Of a DNA stretch of 64,000 nucleotides, positions 1 to 8,470 are shown piece by piece. Positions within the stretch are counted from its first letter, which is position 1; each line of letters opens with the position of its first letter. Under the pieces are notes generated by a model. That model ran no database searches. It was not told the origin of the DNA and saw only the letters and a list, made by a program, of their open reading frames with translations. The stretch comes from Bacillota bacterium. Its GTDB lineage: Bacteria > Bacillota > DSM-12270 > Thermacetogeniales > Thermacetogeniaceae. Made by a program: the position numbers and the translations under genes. The stretch lies in assembly GCA_013177945.1 (NCBI GenBank), contig JABLXW010000011.1:1-64000 (forward strand). The letters run 5' to 3'.

Positions 1-52
1 AAAGCCGCCAGACGGCGGCGCATGAAATCCCGGGGCCTCCAGAAAAGGCATC

Positions 53-1033
53 CTACTCCAGAATGTATACCTTCACCAGGCGGCGCCCCCACCTCCGGCA
101 CTCCTCCTCGGATTCAAAAAAGAGGTCGATCCTGTTTCCTTTGATCGCGCTTCCCACATCGAGCGCCCTGGCAAAGCCGTAGCCCTCCACATAGAGCCGC
201 GTTCCCAGAGGAATGACGCGGGGGTCAACGGCGGCCACCCCGTACCCGACAGGGTGACCGGTCGCCGTGTACCTCCCGGTGCGCGGACTGTAAGCCGTTG
301 CATGGGCTTCAAGAACACGCTGAAAACGCATTACAGAGCCTCCGCGCGCCACCGTCCCGAGAGTCCCGCAGGCAACAATCCGGTTCTGGGCGGGGCGCAG
401 CACCCTTTCCTGGAGCACCGTTCTCTTTATCTCCCGTCCGTCCGCAAAAGTGACCCTGACGATCCGCTCGCCTTCGCCTGCCCTCCCCGGGCTGACAAGG
501 CGCACCCGTCCCCGCTCCAGAGCGGGATCGGCCCTCCTCTCCACGGCCGCCGGGAGGGTATATTTCTCCCTCAATATTTTTTCAACAATTCTGGTCACTC
601 GAATCACAGTACCTTGCCTTACGGTGAAATCCAGGGGCAAACTCACCCGGTCCTGCTGCCCCAGGGTGATGTTTGCCATTTTCAGAATGCTTACCACCGG
701 GGCCGGGGGAGTTAAGACAACCCGGGTCTGCCCATCGGCCAGAACGCGGACCGGCACCGCCCGGTGCACCGTTACCTTCAGCCCTCTCTTAACCGGTGTG
801 GCGGGATCTGGAGATACCAGATCCCGGGGGCCCACCTTCACTCCCGCCTCGGCGAGGGCTTCCCCCAGGCTGCGCCTGAGGGTTTTGTGCTCCACCACTT
901 TCCCGTCAACCCTGATCACAATCCGCTGCTGGGCGCCGGCCAGCGTCCCCCAGGCGAGGGTCCCCACGAGACAGGAAACAAGGGCAAGGCGTCCCGGCCC
1001 AGATTTTGCCCATCCCCCGGCAATTTTCCACAT
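53..1033 (-). CDS. G5 and 3D domain cell-wall protein (YabE-like), copy A
   Basis: Predicted exported peptidoglycan-associated protein of 326 residues. An N-terminal hydrophobic segment (about residues 15-34) is followed by one or two ubiquitin-like DUF348 modules, a G5 domain (about 140-225, ending near IVACG) and a C-terminal 3D domain with the motif IKGNRIDLFF and conserved Asp residues. This is the architecture of the B. subtilis YabE / Rpf-like group, thought to remodel peptidoglycan (family knowledge). The ATG at 1033 is chosen because GGGGGAGG lies just upstream; the open frame extends 20 codons further without a good ribosome site. It lies next to a paralogue on the same strand. The exact enzymatic activity is not shown by sequence. 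Confidence 0.85.
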   Translation of the reverse strand: MWKIAGGWAKSGPGRLALVSCLVGTLAWGTLAGAQQRIVIRVDGKVVEHKTLRRSLGEALAEAGVKVGPRDLVSPDPATPVKRGLKVTVHRAVPVRVLADGQTRVVLTPPAPVVSILKMANITLGQQDRVSLPLDFTVRQGTVIRVTRIVEKILREKYTLPAAVERRADPALERGRVRLVSPGRAGEGERIVRVTFADGREIKRTVLQERVLRPAQNRIVACGTLGTVARGGSVMRFQRVLEAHATAYSPRTGRYTATGHPVGYGVAAVDPRVIPLGTRLYVEGYGFARALDVGSAIKGNRIDLFFESEEECRRWGRRLVKVYILE

Positions 1034-1265
1034 GCTGCCTCCCCCTTTACACCAGGCTCCAACCCCGAAATGGTTCCCCGCACCCAACACCATCCTTTGC
1101 CTTTCTGATACCTAATAGTCTCCTGTTTTTTTGTGCCTTCTACCTTAAATTGAGTGCGTGGTTCCTTTCTTTGCCAAACATCTTTTCTTATCGATTAAAT
1201 GTGTCATGCCAAAGAAAAACCGTGGTTATATATTATTCCACACGCGGCCAAAATTTCCTCTTTTT

Positions 1266-2261
1266 TCAGCTGCCCTCTTCCAGCACGTAAACGGTGACCT
1301 CCCGCCTTCCGAAGGCAAAACACTCCTCCGGAGTATTGAAAAAGAGGTCAATCCTGTTCCCCTTGATCAACCCGCCGGTGTCCACCGCGCTTGCCGGCCC
1401 GTAACCCTCCACGTAGAGCTTCGAACCCAGCGGAATGACCTCGGGGTCCACCGCGACTCCTCCCACATAGGGCCAGACCCCGGTTGCGGTGGGGTTTCCG
1501 GTGTGCGTGTAGGCCGTTGCCACCATCTTAAGCACCCGGCGCGCCTCCTTTTCGGGCGGTTCCCCGCGCGCCGCAGCGCGCCGGGCCGGGAGCCCGGCGC
1601 GGGAGCCGCAGGCGATGATCCTGGGCTCAGGCTTCCGGATCACCTCAGCCCCGACTTCTTTCCTGGCAACCTCCACCCCGTTTTCGGTAGTCACCTCGAT
1701 CTTTTTCAAAAGGAGCCCGGGGCGCCCCGGGGAGCGCACTTCGGTTTTCCCAGGAGGAAGATAGAAATCCTGGACCCGCCTCACCGGGCAGGGAAGGCGC
1801 ACCTCCTCGGCAACGATCCGGCTGCGGACCCGGATCACGTTAATCTCCGGAATGTCCTCTCCCGTGACAAGCTTCGCCTCAGCCCGGTCGCGCGCCCCCA
1901 GCTCAATTCCCGCCCCCGCCAGAATTTCTTCGAGGCGGGGGAAAGGGGCGCGCGTCACAACGGTTGACCCATCCACCTGCACCCGCACCGGCGTATCTTC
2001 AAAAGTCTGAAGAGAGAGCCCTTCCCCCCTGGTATAGGTGATCCCGATCCGCACCACCCGGCGCCCTTCGGGGCGCGGTGGTTTGCCAAAAAAGTCCTGC
2101 CAGAAGACGCCGACCGCCTCGGGCAAGGGGGTCTCCGCCCGGCCGCTCCCCTCCAGAAAAAGCAGGAATAAAGCCAGGGTGACGGCGCAGAGGAGGCCCC
2201 TGCGCCAGCATCCCCGCTGCTTTTTATCAGAAGACGAAATCAGCAGCTCCAGCTTCGTCAC
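1266..2261 (-). CDS. G5 and 3D domain cell-wall protein (YabE-like), copy B
   Basis: Second, diverged member of the same family as the adjacent downstream gene (331 residues). It has a transmembrane or signal segment near residues 21-40, a DUF348-like region, a G5-like domain ending at RIIACG, and a C-terminal 3D domain with VDTGGLIKGNRIDLFF. The chosen GTG at 2261 has AAAAGGGGAGG eight bases upstream; an ATG at 2303 has no ribosome site. The two genes are about 230 bp apart and probably arose by tandem duplication. Likely substrate is peptidoglycan (inferred from family). Confidence 0.83.
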   Translation of the reverse strand: MTKLELLISSSDKKQRGCWRRGLLCAVTLALFLLFLEGSGRAETPLPEAVGVFWQDFFGKPPRPEGRRVVRIGITYTRGEGLSLQTFEDTPVRVQVDGSTVVTRAPFPRLEEILAGAGIELGARDRAEAKLVTGEDIPEINVIRVRSRIVAEEVRLPCPVRRVQDFYLPPGKTEVRSPGRPGLLLKKIEVTTENGVEVARKEVGAEVIRKPEPRIIACGSRAGLPARRAAARGEPPEKEARRVLKMVATAYTHTGNPTATGVWPYVGGVAVDPEVIPLGSKLYVEGYGPASAVDTGGLIKGNRIDLFFNTPEECFAFGRREVTVYVLEEGS

Positions 2262-2360
2262 AACCCAAACCTCCCCTTTTCTGGGAACTGGTTTATCCAC
2301 CATTATTTCCCATCAATTCCCGATTTATACAGGGAAGGGGGAGCGGGGCCGGCCGGTGCA

Positions 2361-2387
2361 AATAAAAAACCCCCTGAAAAAGGGGTT
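2361..2387 (-). terminator. Rho-independent terminator after tatD
   Basis: On the minus strand AACCCC, a short loop and GGGGGTT are followed by a run of T. It lies about 25 bp beyond the tatD stop and separates metG-tatD from the G5/3D gene. Confidence 0.8.
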
Positions 2388-2411
2388 GGAGCAACAACCA
2401 GAAAACGGTTT

Positions 2412-3200
2412 TCAGGAGGGGGCAATGCGGAAGAGGCGGCAGGCGCTGGCGGTGGTTGCCGCCGCGACCTCGGCGGGGGAAACCCCTTTCACACGGGAAA
2501 CCGCCTCCGCCACGGCGGTCAGGTAGGAGGGTTCGTTCCGCCTGCCCCGCCAGGGCTGAGGGGCAAGATAGGGGCAGTCGGTCTCCAGCAGGAGCCGGTT
2601 CAGAGGGGCAATCCTCACCGCTTCGGTTAACTCCTCTGATTTGGGAAAGGTGATGGGGCCCGCAATCCCGAGGTAGTAGCCCCGCGCCAGGCATTCCTCG
2701 GCGAAGCGGGGCCCCCCGGAAAAGCAGTGGAAAACAACGCCGGGAAGCCCGGGGAACTCTTCCAGGACCGCAAGGGTCTCCTCGTGGGCGGCGCGGTCGT
2801 GAATGATCACGGGAAGGTTTAACTCCCCGGCAAGCTGAAGCTGCCGCCGGAAAACCTCCTCCTGCACATTGCGCGGAGAAAGGTTACGGTAAAAGTCAAA
2901 CCCCATTTCCCCCAGGGCCACCACCCGCCCGTTTTGGGCAAGCAGCCGCAGGCCCTCCCAGGCGCGCTCGGGAACACCGGCGGCGTCGTGGGGGTGAAAT
3001 CCCACGGCGGCGTAAATTTCGGGGAACGTCCCGGCAAGCTGCACCGCGCGGCGGGAGGAGGCAAAATCGTAGCCCACGCAGATGATGGCCGCGACGCGGG
3101 CCTCCCGCGCCCGCGCCCGGACCGCCTCCAGGTCCCGGTCGTACTTCGGGTCGTTCAGGTGGGCGTGAGTGTCAACCAGAACAAGATCGGCAGTTTCCAT
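2412..3200 (-). CDS. tatD: TatD family metal-dependent hydrolase (DNase)
   Basis: 262-residue TIM-barrel hydrolase. Metal-binding signatures are visible in order: DTHAHL near the N-terminus, GEMGFDF (Glu), IIHDR, FHCFSGG and ETDCPYLAP (Asp). Family members are 3'-5' exonucleases or DNases acting in the cytoplasm, with a role in DNA repair. It lies 79 bp downstream of metG, the usual Firmicutes order, and is probably co-transcribed with it. Confidence 0.93.
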   Translation of the reverse strand: METADLVLVDTHAHLNDPKYDRDLEAVRARAREARVAAIICVGYDFASSRRAVQLAGTFPEIYAAVGFHPHDAAGVPERAWEGLRLLAQNGRVVALGEMGFDFYRNLSPRNVQEEVFRRQLQLAGELNLPVIIHDRAAHEETLAVLEEFPGLPGVVFHCFSGGPRFAEECLARGYYLGIAGPITFPKSEELTEAVRIAPLNRLLLETDCPYLAPQPWRGRRNEPSYLTAVAEAVSRVKGVSPAEVAAATTASACRLFRIAPS

Positions 3201-3279
3201 TAAAAATGCCTCCCCGGCAGACTTTCTCGAGCCGGCCCGGCTGCCGGGCCGCTTGAAGACCCGGCCGGGGGAAAAAAGA

Positions 3280-5292
3280 TCAGCGCACAGGCGTTCCGGG
3301 CGGAAGCTCTCTGTCCACCGTCAGGATCCCAAGATCCTCTTCCCCTACGGCCGCCAGGATCATGCCGTGGGAGGTGACCCCCCGCAGCTTCGCCGGGGCG
3401 AGGTTGGCCACAACCACGACCCGCCTTCCGACCAGCTCCTCAGGGCGGTAAAACCGGGCCACCCCGGCGACAACCGTCCTGGTCTCCCCTCCCAGATCGA
3501 CCTCCAGCTTCAGCAGCCGGTCTGCCCCTTCGATCCTTTCGGCCGACCTGACGAGGGCGACCCGGAGGTCGAGCTTCGCAAAATCAGAAATCGTAATTTC
3601 CGGCTTAGCTTCCCCCGCTTCCGGGCGCACCCCGGGCGCCTCCACCGCATGGGGAGAGCGCTCTGCTTCAGCAGGCGCGGCCTCCGGGGCAGGGGCGGCC
3701 TCCCGGGGCGCGGGCGCGGCGGCTCGCTCGTCCGCCCCTTGTTGCACCCGCGGGAAAAGCCCCGGCCCCCGCGTGATCCGCAGCCCCGCAGGCAGGCGCC
3801 CCCACTCCCCGGTGCTCTCCCAGGTGTGGAGTTCGGGGCGGTCGTCGATTCCAAACTGCTCCCAGACCCGGGCCGGGAAGAGCGGCATAAAGGGGGAGCA
3901 CCAGACGGCCAGGACCCGGACCGCTTCGCTCAGGTTGTAGAGAACCGTCGCAAGCCGCGGCCGGCCTTCAGGATCGCGCGCCAGGTTCCAGGGCTGGGTT
4001 TCGTCAACGTAGCGGTTGGCGCGGTGGACGAGCTGCCAGACGGCGGCGAGGGCATTGCTGAAATCGAAGCGCTCGAGTTTCTGCTCCAGCTCCTGCCTGG
4101 CCTCCCGGGCGCAGGCTTTCAAATCTTCATCAAGCGGCTCCCGGCGGCCCGGCTCCGGAACAACTCCGCCCCAGTACTTTTCCAGCATTCCGAAGGTCCG
4201 GCTGATCAGGTTCCCCAGGTCGTTGGCGAGATCCGTGTTGAGCCGCGCCACAAGGCTCTCCTCGCTGTAGTAGCCGTCCCCCCCGTAGGGAAGTTCCCGC
4301 AGGAGGTAGTACCTCACGGCGTCGGCCCCGTAGCGGTCGATCAGGATGAGGGGATCGATCACATTCCCCCGGGACTTGGACATCTTCCCCCCTTCCAGGA
4401 GGAGCCAGCCGTGTCCGAAAACGGTTCGGGGGGGCTCAATCCCGGCGGCCATCAGGATGATCGGCCAGATCACGGTGTGGAAACGGACGATGTCCTTTCC
4501 CACCAGGTGCGTCACGTGGGGCCAGTAATGCTCGAAGCGGGGGTCTGCTTTGTCCCAGCCAAGGGCCGAAATGTAATTGACAAGGGCGTCAAACCAGACG
4601 TAGATGACGTGGCGGGGATCGAAGGGAACGGGAATCCCCCAGCTGAAAGTTGTCCGGGAAACGCAGAGGTCCTCGAGCCCCCCCTTGATGAAATTGATCA
4701 TCTCGTTCCGGCGGGAAACAGGCTGGATGAATTCGGGGTGCTCCTCGATGTAGCGCAAGAGCCGATCCTGGTATTTGGAGAGGCGGAAAAAGTAGCTTTC
4801 CTCCTTGAGCAGCTCCACCGGACGCCCGCAGTCCGGGCAGTTCCCCTCCAGCAGCTGGCGCTCCAGCCAGAAGGTCTCGCAGGGAGTGCAGTACCAGCCT
4901 TCGTAGGTTGATTTGTAGATGTCTCCCTGCTCGTAAATCTTCTGGAAGATCGCCTGAACCACCGCCTTGTGGCGGGGCTCCGTTGTTCTGATAAAATCAT
5001 CGTAGGAAATGTGGAGACGCCGCCACAACTCCTTAAACCCCGCCACGATCTGGTCCACGTAGGCCTGGGGATCCATCCCCTTTTCGCGCGCCTTGCGCTC
5101 GATCTTCTGCCCGTGCTCATCAGAGCCTGTCAAGAAAAGGACATCGCACCCCCGCAGCCGTTTGTAGCGGGCCAGGCAGTCGGCGGCAACGGTGGTATAG
5201 GCGTGTCCGATGTGAAGACGATCGCTCGGGTAATAAATGGGAGTTGTGACATAAAAAACCTTTTTCTCCATAAACACGCCCGGCTGCGCCAT
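3280..5292 (-). CDS. metG: methionyl-tRNA synthetase
   Basis: 670-residue class I synthetase that charges tRNA-Met. Seen in order: the HIGH motif (LHIGHAYTT, about residue 27), a zinc knuckle with two CxxC pairs (CTPCE and CPDCG, about 134-155), the KMSKS loop (GGKMSKSRGN) and a C-terminal OB-fold tRNA-binding domain (about 565-670, starting ISDFAKLDLRV). An Ala/Pro/Glu-rich linker precedes the last domain. The start could be eight codons lower (ATG at 5271); neither start has a strong ribosome site. An extended -10 hexamer lies upstream at 5359-5364. Confidence 0.97.
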   Translation of the reverse strand: MAQPGVFMEKKVFYVTTPIYYPSDRLHIGHAYTTVAADCLARYKRLRGCDVLFLTGSDEHGQKIERKAREKGMDPQAYVDQIVAGFKELWRRLHISYDDFIRTTEPRHKAVVQAIFQKIYEQGDIYKSTYEGWYCTPCETFWLERQLLEGNCPDCGRPVELLKEESYFFRLSKYQDRLLRYIEEHPEFIQPVSRRNEMINFIKGGLEDLCVSRTTFSWGIPVPFDPRHVIYVWFDALVNYISALGWDKADPRFEHYWPHVTHLVGKDIVRFHTVIWPIILMAAGIEPPRTVFGHGWLLLEGGKMSKSRGNVIDPLILIDRYGADAVRYYLLRELPYGGDGYYSEESLVARLNTDLANDLGNLISRTFGMLEKYWGGVVPEPGRREPLDEDLKACAREARQELEQKLERFDFSNALAAVWQLVHRANRYVDETQPWNLARDPEGRPRLATVLYNLSEAVRVLAVWCSPFMPLFPARVWEQFGIDDRPELHTWESTGEWGRLPAGLRITRGPGLFPRVQQGADERAAAPAPREAAPAPEAAPAEAERSPHAVEAPGVRPEAGEAKPEITISDFAKLDLRVALVRSAERIEGADRLLKLEVDLGGETRTVVAGVARFYRPEELVGRRVVVVANLAPAKLRGVTSHGMILAAVGEEDLGILTVDRELPPGTPVR

Positions 5293-5358
5293 GCTTTGCG
5301 CGAATTTCTTCTAACGACCAGGCTCTACTCCTTTCCCTTGGGAATTTCTCAAAAACTT

Positions 5359-5367
5359 ATTATACCA
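5359..5367 (-). promoter_or_regulatory. extended -10 promoter for metG
   Basis: Minus strand TGGTATAAT about 70 bp before the metG start: a perfect -10 with the TG extension. No good -35 is visible. Confidence 0.5.
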
Positions 5368-5432
5368 CAGAAAGCAGGGAATTACGCCCCGGGGAACAAG
5401 CTGAAACTTTTTAAAAAATTTCGCGCAAATGG

Positions 5433-5461
5433 TTGACTTTTCCTGGAAGAGATGGTATGCT
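5433..5461 (+). promoter_or_regulatory. sigma-A promoter of abrB
   Basis: TTGACT (5433-5438), a 17-bp spacer and TATGCT (5456-5461), about 50 bp upstream of the abrB start codon. Confidence 0.8.
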
Positions 5462-5470
5462 TTTGCTTAA

Positions 5471-5487
5471 GCGAATTCTGTCGAATT
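5471..5487 (+). promoter_or_regulatory. two 0A-like boxes downstream of the abrB promoter
   Basis: TGTCGAA (5479-5485) is an exact match to the Spo0A box core. A related GCGAATT at 5471 lies exactly 10 bp from TCGAATT at 5481, one helical turn. The pair sits just after the -10, over the likely start of transcription. In B. subtilis abrB, phosphorylated Spo0A represses from tandem 0A boxes downstream of the promoter (established), so the same control is inferred here. Confidence 0.6.
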
Positions 5488-5509
5488 TTATCCAGGAGGG
5501 AGAGGAGCT

Positions 5510-5758
5510 GTGAAATCTACCGGAGTTGTCAGAAAGGTCGACGAACTGGGGAGGGTCGTGATACCCATTGAGCTGCGGCGAACCCTGGGAATCGCAGAAA
5601 AAGACGCCCTGGAGATCTATGTAGACCGGGAGAAGATTATCCTGAAAAAGTACGAACCGGCGTGCATTTTCTGCGGCAATGCAGAAAACGTCCAGCATTT
5701 CCGGGGCAAAAACGTGTGCCGGGAGTGCGCGCGGGCGATGGCTCAGGAGGCTGTTTAA
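5510..5758 (+). CDS. abrB: AbrB family transition-state regulator
   Basis: 82-residue DNA-binding protein with the swapped-hairpin SpoVT/AbrB domain at the N-terminus (GVVRKVDELGRVVIPIELRR). The C-terminal half has two CxxC pairs (CIFCG and CRECA), as in clostridial AbrB proteins. AbrB represses stationary-phase genes during growth. The GTG start follows GGAGGGAGAGGA. It is one of few plus-strand genes here, divergent from metG, with its own sigma-A promoter, candidate 0A boxes and a terminator. Confidence 0.93.
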   Translation: MKSTGVVRKVDELGRVVIPIELRRTLGIAEKDALEIYVDREKIILKKYEPACIFCGNAENVQHFRGKNVCRECARAMAQEAV

Positions 5759-5812
5759 TTGCGCCTGCAGGCGGTCAAGCCTTTGCAGCTTTTGGATTCC
5801 CTGTCCTCAGGA

Positions 5813-5858
5813 AACCCCCCGTTTTAAAGCCGAAACGGGGGTTGATTTTTCGTTTTTT
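5813..5858 (+). terminator. Rho-independent terminator of abrB
   Basis: Inverted repeat AACCCCCCGTTT / AAACGGGGGTT followed by a T-rich stretch. It lies between the convergent abrB and rsmI genes. Confidence 0.8.
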
Positions 5859-5883
5859 GGGTTCAGCAAATGATGCGTGCGCA

Positions 5884-6762
5884 TCATTTTCCGCGGCAGG
5901 CCCGGTAAACCTCGCTCTTCGAGATCCCCAGGGCGCGCGCTACAGCCTTGCAGGCGGCCTGGAACTCCGCCCCGGCGCGCCTCAGGGCCTCCACCGCAGC
6001 CCTGAGGGCCTCCGGGTCCTCCGGAGGGGCCGGCGCCTCTCTCCTTCTCCCCTCCGTAACAAGGGTCAGTTCCCCCCGCGGGGGGTGGGCTGCGAAGTGG
6101 GCCGCGAGTTCGGCAAAGGTTCCCCGCACCACTTCCTCATGCTGCTTCGTGAGCTCCCGCGCCACCGCCGCCCGCCGCTCTTCCCCCCAAACCTCCCGGA
6201 AGTCCTCCAGGGTTTTCTGGAGGCGGTGGGGGGTTTCGTAAAAAACCCCCGTTCTGGTTTCCTCCTCAAGCTCCTTCAAAAGCTCCCGCCGCGCGCCCCG
6301 GGCGCGGGGGAGGAAGCCCTGAAAATAAAAGGGGTAAGGGGGAAATCCCGAAATCACGAGCGCCGCCACGACGGCCGAGGGGCCCGGCACCACCGTGACC
6401 CCGTAGCCCTCGATGAGGGCGCGGCGCACCAGGTGATAGCCGGGGTCCGCCAGGCCCGGCATCCCGGCGTCTGTAACCAGCGCCACCAGCTTCCCTTTCG
6501 CAAGCTCCGAAAGCAAAAAGGGGATCTTTTCCTCCTGGTTGTGCTCGTGGAAGCTGGTGAGAGGGGTATGGATGTCGTAGCGGGAAAGGAGTTTCCGGGT
6601 GCAGCGGGTGTCTTCGGCGGCAATCAGGTCGACCATGCCCAGGACCCGGAGCGCCCTGAGGGTAATGTCTTCCAGGTTCCCCAGGGGGGTCCCGCAGAGG
6701 TAGAGCGCCCCCTTTCCCTCCTTTTCAGGGTGCTTCTGGCTGCTCCTTTCCGCCCGGAGCAT
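5884..6762 (-). CDS. rsmI: 16S rRNA (cytidine-1402 2'-O)-methyltransferase
   Basis: SAM-dependent tetrapyrrole-methylase-fold enzyme that 2'-O-methylates C1402 in the ribosomal P site. Motifs: LYLCGTPLGNLEDIT at the N-terminus, DAGMPGLADPG, the VVPGPSAV loop and FYETPHR; the C-terminus has a helical tail (SKSEVYRACRGK). The ATG at 6762 is preferred because AAGGAG lies six bases upstream; starts at 6777 or 6840 are possible. The gene overlaps the end of ricT by 38 bp, indicating co-transcription. Confidence 0.95.
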   Translation of the reverse strand: MLRAERSSQKHPEKEGKGALYLCGTPLGNLEDITLRALRVLGMVDLIAAEDTRCTRKLLSRYDIHTPLTSFHEHNQEEKIPFLLSELAKGKLVALVTDAGMPGLADPGYHLVRRALIEGYGVTVVPGPSAVVAALVISGFPPYPFYFQGFLPRARGARRELLKELEEETRTGVFYETPHRLQKTLEDFREVWGEERRAAVARELTKQHEEVVRGTFAELAAHFAAHPPRGELTLVTEGRRREAPAPPEDPEALRAAVEALRRAGAEFQAACKAVARALGISKSEVYRACRGK

Positions 6763-7531
6763 TTTCCTCTCCTTCATCTTCTCCCGCCTCGTGTTTCTCT
6801 TCCGGGTGCACCGGACAGGATTCGTAGCAGGGATTTTCATACTTGAGGCAGCACATGAGCCGCCCGCAGATCCCGCTGATCTTGGTGGGATTCAGCGAAA
6901 GATTCTGGTCCTTCGCCATGCGAATCGAAACCGGCTCAAAATCCCCCAGCCAGGTGCTGCAGCAGAGCTCCCTCCCGCAGGGGCCCAGCCCCCCCAGCAG
7001 CTTGGCCTCATCCCTTACCCCGATCTGGCGCAGTTCAATCCGGGTCCGGAAAATTGCGGCCAGGTCTTTCACCAGTTCCCGAAAGTCAACCCTTCCCTCG
7101 GCGGTGAAGTAAAACAAAATCTTTCCCACATCAAAGGTGAATTCCACATCGATCAGCTTCATGGGAAGGCCGTGCTCGGCAATTTTCTGCTCGCAAATGG
7201 CAAAGGCCTCCCTGGCGCGCCGCCTGTTCTCCTCCGCCTTCGCGCAGTCTTCCGGAGTCGCCTTCCGGATCACGCTTTTCAGGGGAGAGACCGTTTCTTC
7301 AAGCAGCACCTCGCGGGGAGCCAGCACAACGGTGCCGAACTCGATGCCCCGCGCCGTCTCGACGATCACGTGGTCACCGGGCTGGAGGGGGATGCCGTCT
7401 GGTTTAAAATAATAAATTTTTCCGGCCCGCCGGAACCGGACCCCCACCACAGTCACCCTTGCGGCCGGTCCGGCTTCCTGCCCGGCCTGACTTTCCTCGC
7501 TTACATCCTGGACTTCTTGCTCACCTGTCAT
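6725..7531 (-). CDS. ricT: PSP1-domain protein RicT (YaaT)
   Basis: 268-residue cytoplasmic protein of the PSP1/YaaT family. The cysteine cluster is clear: GPCGRELCCSTWL and CGRLMCCLKYENPCYESCP. In B. subtilis RicT joins RicA and RicF in the Y-complex, which carries iron-sulfur clusters, promotes RNase Y-dependent mRNA processing and helps activate Spo0A (established for the family). The C-terminal tail is acidic and low in complexity. It lies between holB (6 bp) and rsmI (overlapping), as in Bacillus. Confidence 0.95.
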   Translation of the reverse strand: MTGEQEVQDVSEESQAGQEAGPAARVTVVGVRFRRAGKIYYFKPDGIPLQPGDHVIVETARGIEFGTVVLAPREVLLEETVSPLKSVIRKATPEDCAKAEENRRRAREAFAICEQKIAEHGLPMKLIDVEFTFDVGKILFYFTAEGRVDFRELVKDLAAIFRTRIELRQIGVRDEAKLLGGLGPCGRELCCSTWLGDFEPVSIRMAKDQNLSLNPTKISGICGRLMCCLKYENPCYESCPVHPEEKHEAGEDEGEENAPGGKEQPEAP

Positions 7532-7537
7532 GGCTTT

Positions 7538-8446
7538 TCAATCCTCGCTTCCAGAAAATGCTTTCACATCTTTTAGCCCCCGGAGGCGCTTCTGCACCGT
7601 CCGGAGGGTCAGGGCAAGCACCAGAGAAGTCTGCAGATTTGCCTCCAGGAAAAAAATGCCCCGCTCGAGAGCCACCAGGCACTCGAGCAGGGACTCCAGC
7701 GCATCCAGCTCTTCCCGAGCGCGCTCCGGCTTCCGGCAAACCAGGCTCCGCCGGGTGAGGTAGATTGCCTCAAGATCGCCAAAAAGAATCTTCAGCAAAT
7801 CCCGGGCAGCAGCCCGGTCCGGGCCGGAGAGGCGGAGCGCCCTGAGCAGTTCCGATTCCTTCCCTTCCCAGAGGAGCCGGGAAATCGAGGCGCTCAAATC
7901 TCGGGCCTCCCTGGAGCAGGAAGAATCCTCTTCCCCCCCGGACCGGAAAGCCAGGACCCGGCAGCGGGAAACCAGGGTTGGCAAGAGGACGCGGCAGTCC
8001 CTCGTCAACAGGAGAAAAACGGTCCGGGCCAAGGGCTCTTCCAGAACCTTCAAAAGGCTGTTGGCGGCCGGAGCCGTCAGGTGCTCGGGGCCCTCCAGAC
8101 AGAAAACCTGGTGCCTGCCGAGCTGGGGCTGGTAATTAAAAAAAGGGCGCCAGAGCCTGATCTGCTCTACTTTCAGGGTGCTTCCCTGCGCCTCTAAGAA
8201 ATGGAAATCGGGGTGCGCCCGGCGCTTAAAGGCGCGGCAGGAGGGGCAGGCTCCGCACGCCTCCCCGGCTGCCGGAGACGTGCAGAGGAGCGTTTGCGCA
8301 AAAGAAAAGGCGAGTTCCCTCAACTTTGCCGGGTCGCGCCCGGAGAAAAGGTAGGCGTGGGATATTCGGGCGCCCGCCAGGTCCTGACGCAACTGGCGCA
8401 CCGCCGCTTCTTCCTGTTTCGCAAGAGATCCGCCCACCGGCTTCAC
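7538..8446 (-). CDS. holB: DNA polymerase III delta-prime subunit
   Basis: 302-residue clamp-loader subunit. It has the AAA+ fold with a four-Cys zinc site (CTSPAAGEACGACPSC) and the conserved AANSLLKVLEEP segment. The P-loop is degenerate (SGRDPAKLREL), as expected for delta-prime, which does not hydrolyse ATP. The GTG start has GGAG six bases upstream. It lies 24 bp downstream of tmk and works with DnaX, encoded at about 20 kb. Confidence 0.93.
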   Translation of the reverse strand: MKPVGGSLAKQEEAAVRQLRQDLAGARISHAYLFSGRDPAKLRELAFSFAQTLLCTSPAAGEACGACPSCRAFKRRAHPDFHFLEAQGSTLKVEQIRLWRPFFNYQPQLGRHQVFCLEGPEHLTAPAANSLLKVLEEPLARTVFLLLTRDCRVLLPTLVSRCRVLAFRSGGEEDSSCSREARDLSASISRLLWEGKESELLRALRLSGPDRAAARDLLKILFGDLEAIYLTRRSLVCRKPERAREELDALESLLECLVALERGIFFLEANLQTSLVLALTLRTVQKRLRGLKDVKAFSGSED

Positions 8447-8470
8447 CTCATTCTCCAGTTGTTTACGAAT

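Noticed and set aside
1034-1265. c-di-AMP (ydaO) riboswitch before the G5/3D gene
   Set aside because: Such switches often precede cell-wall hydrolases, but the spacer is too short and shows no recognisable core.
3169-4911. 580-codon open frame opposite metG
   Set aside because: Antisense shadow of metG caused by GC-rich codons; no ribosome site or domain.
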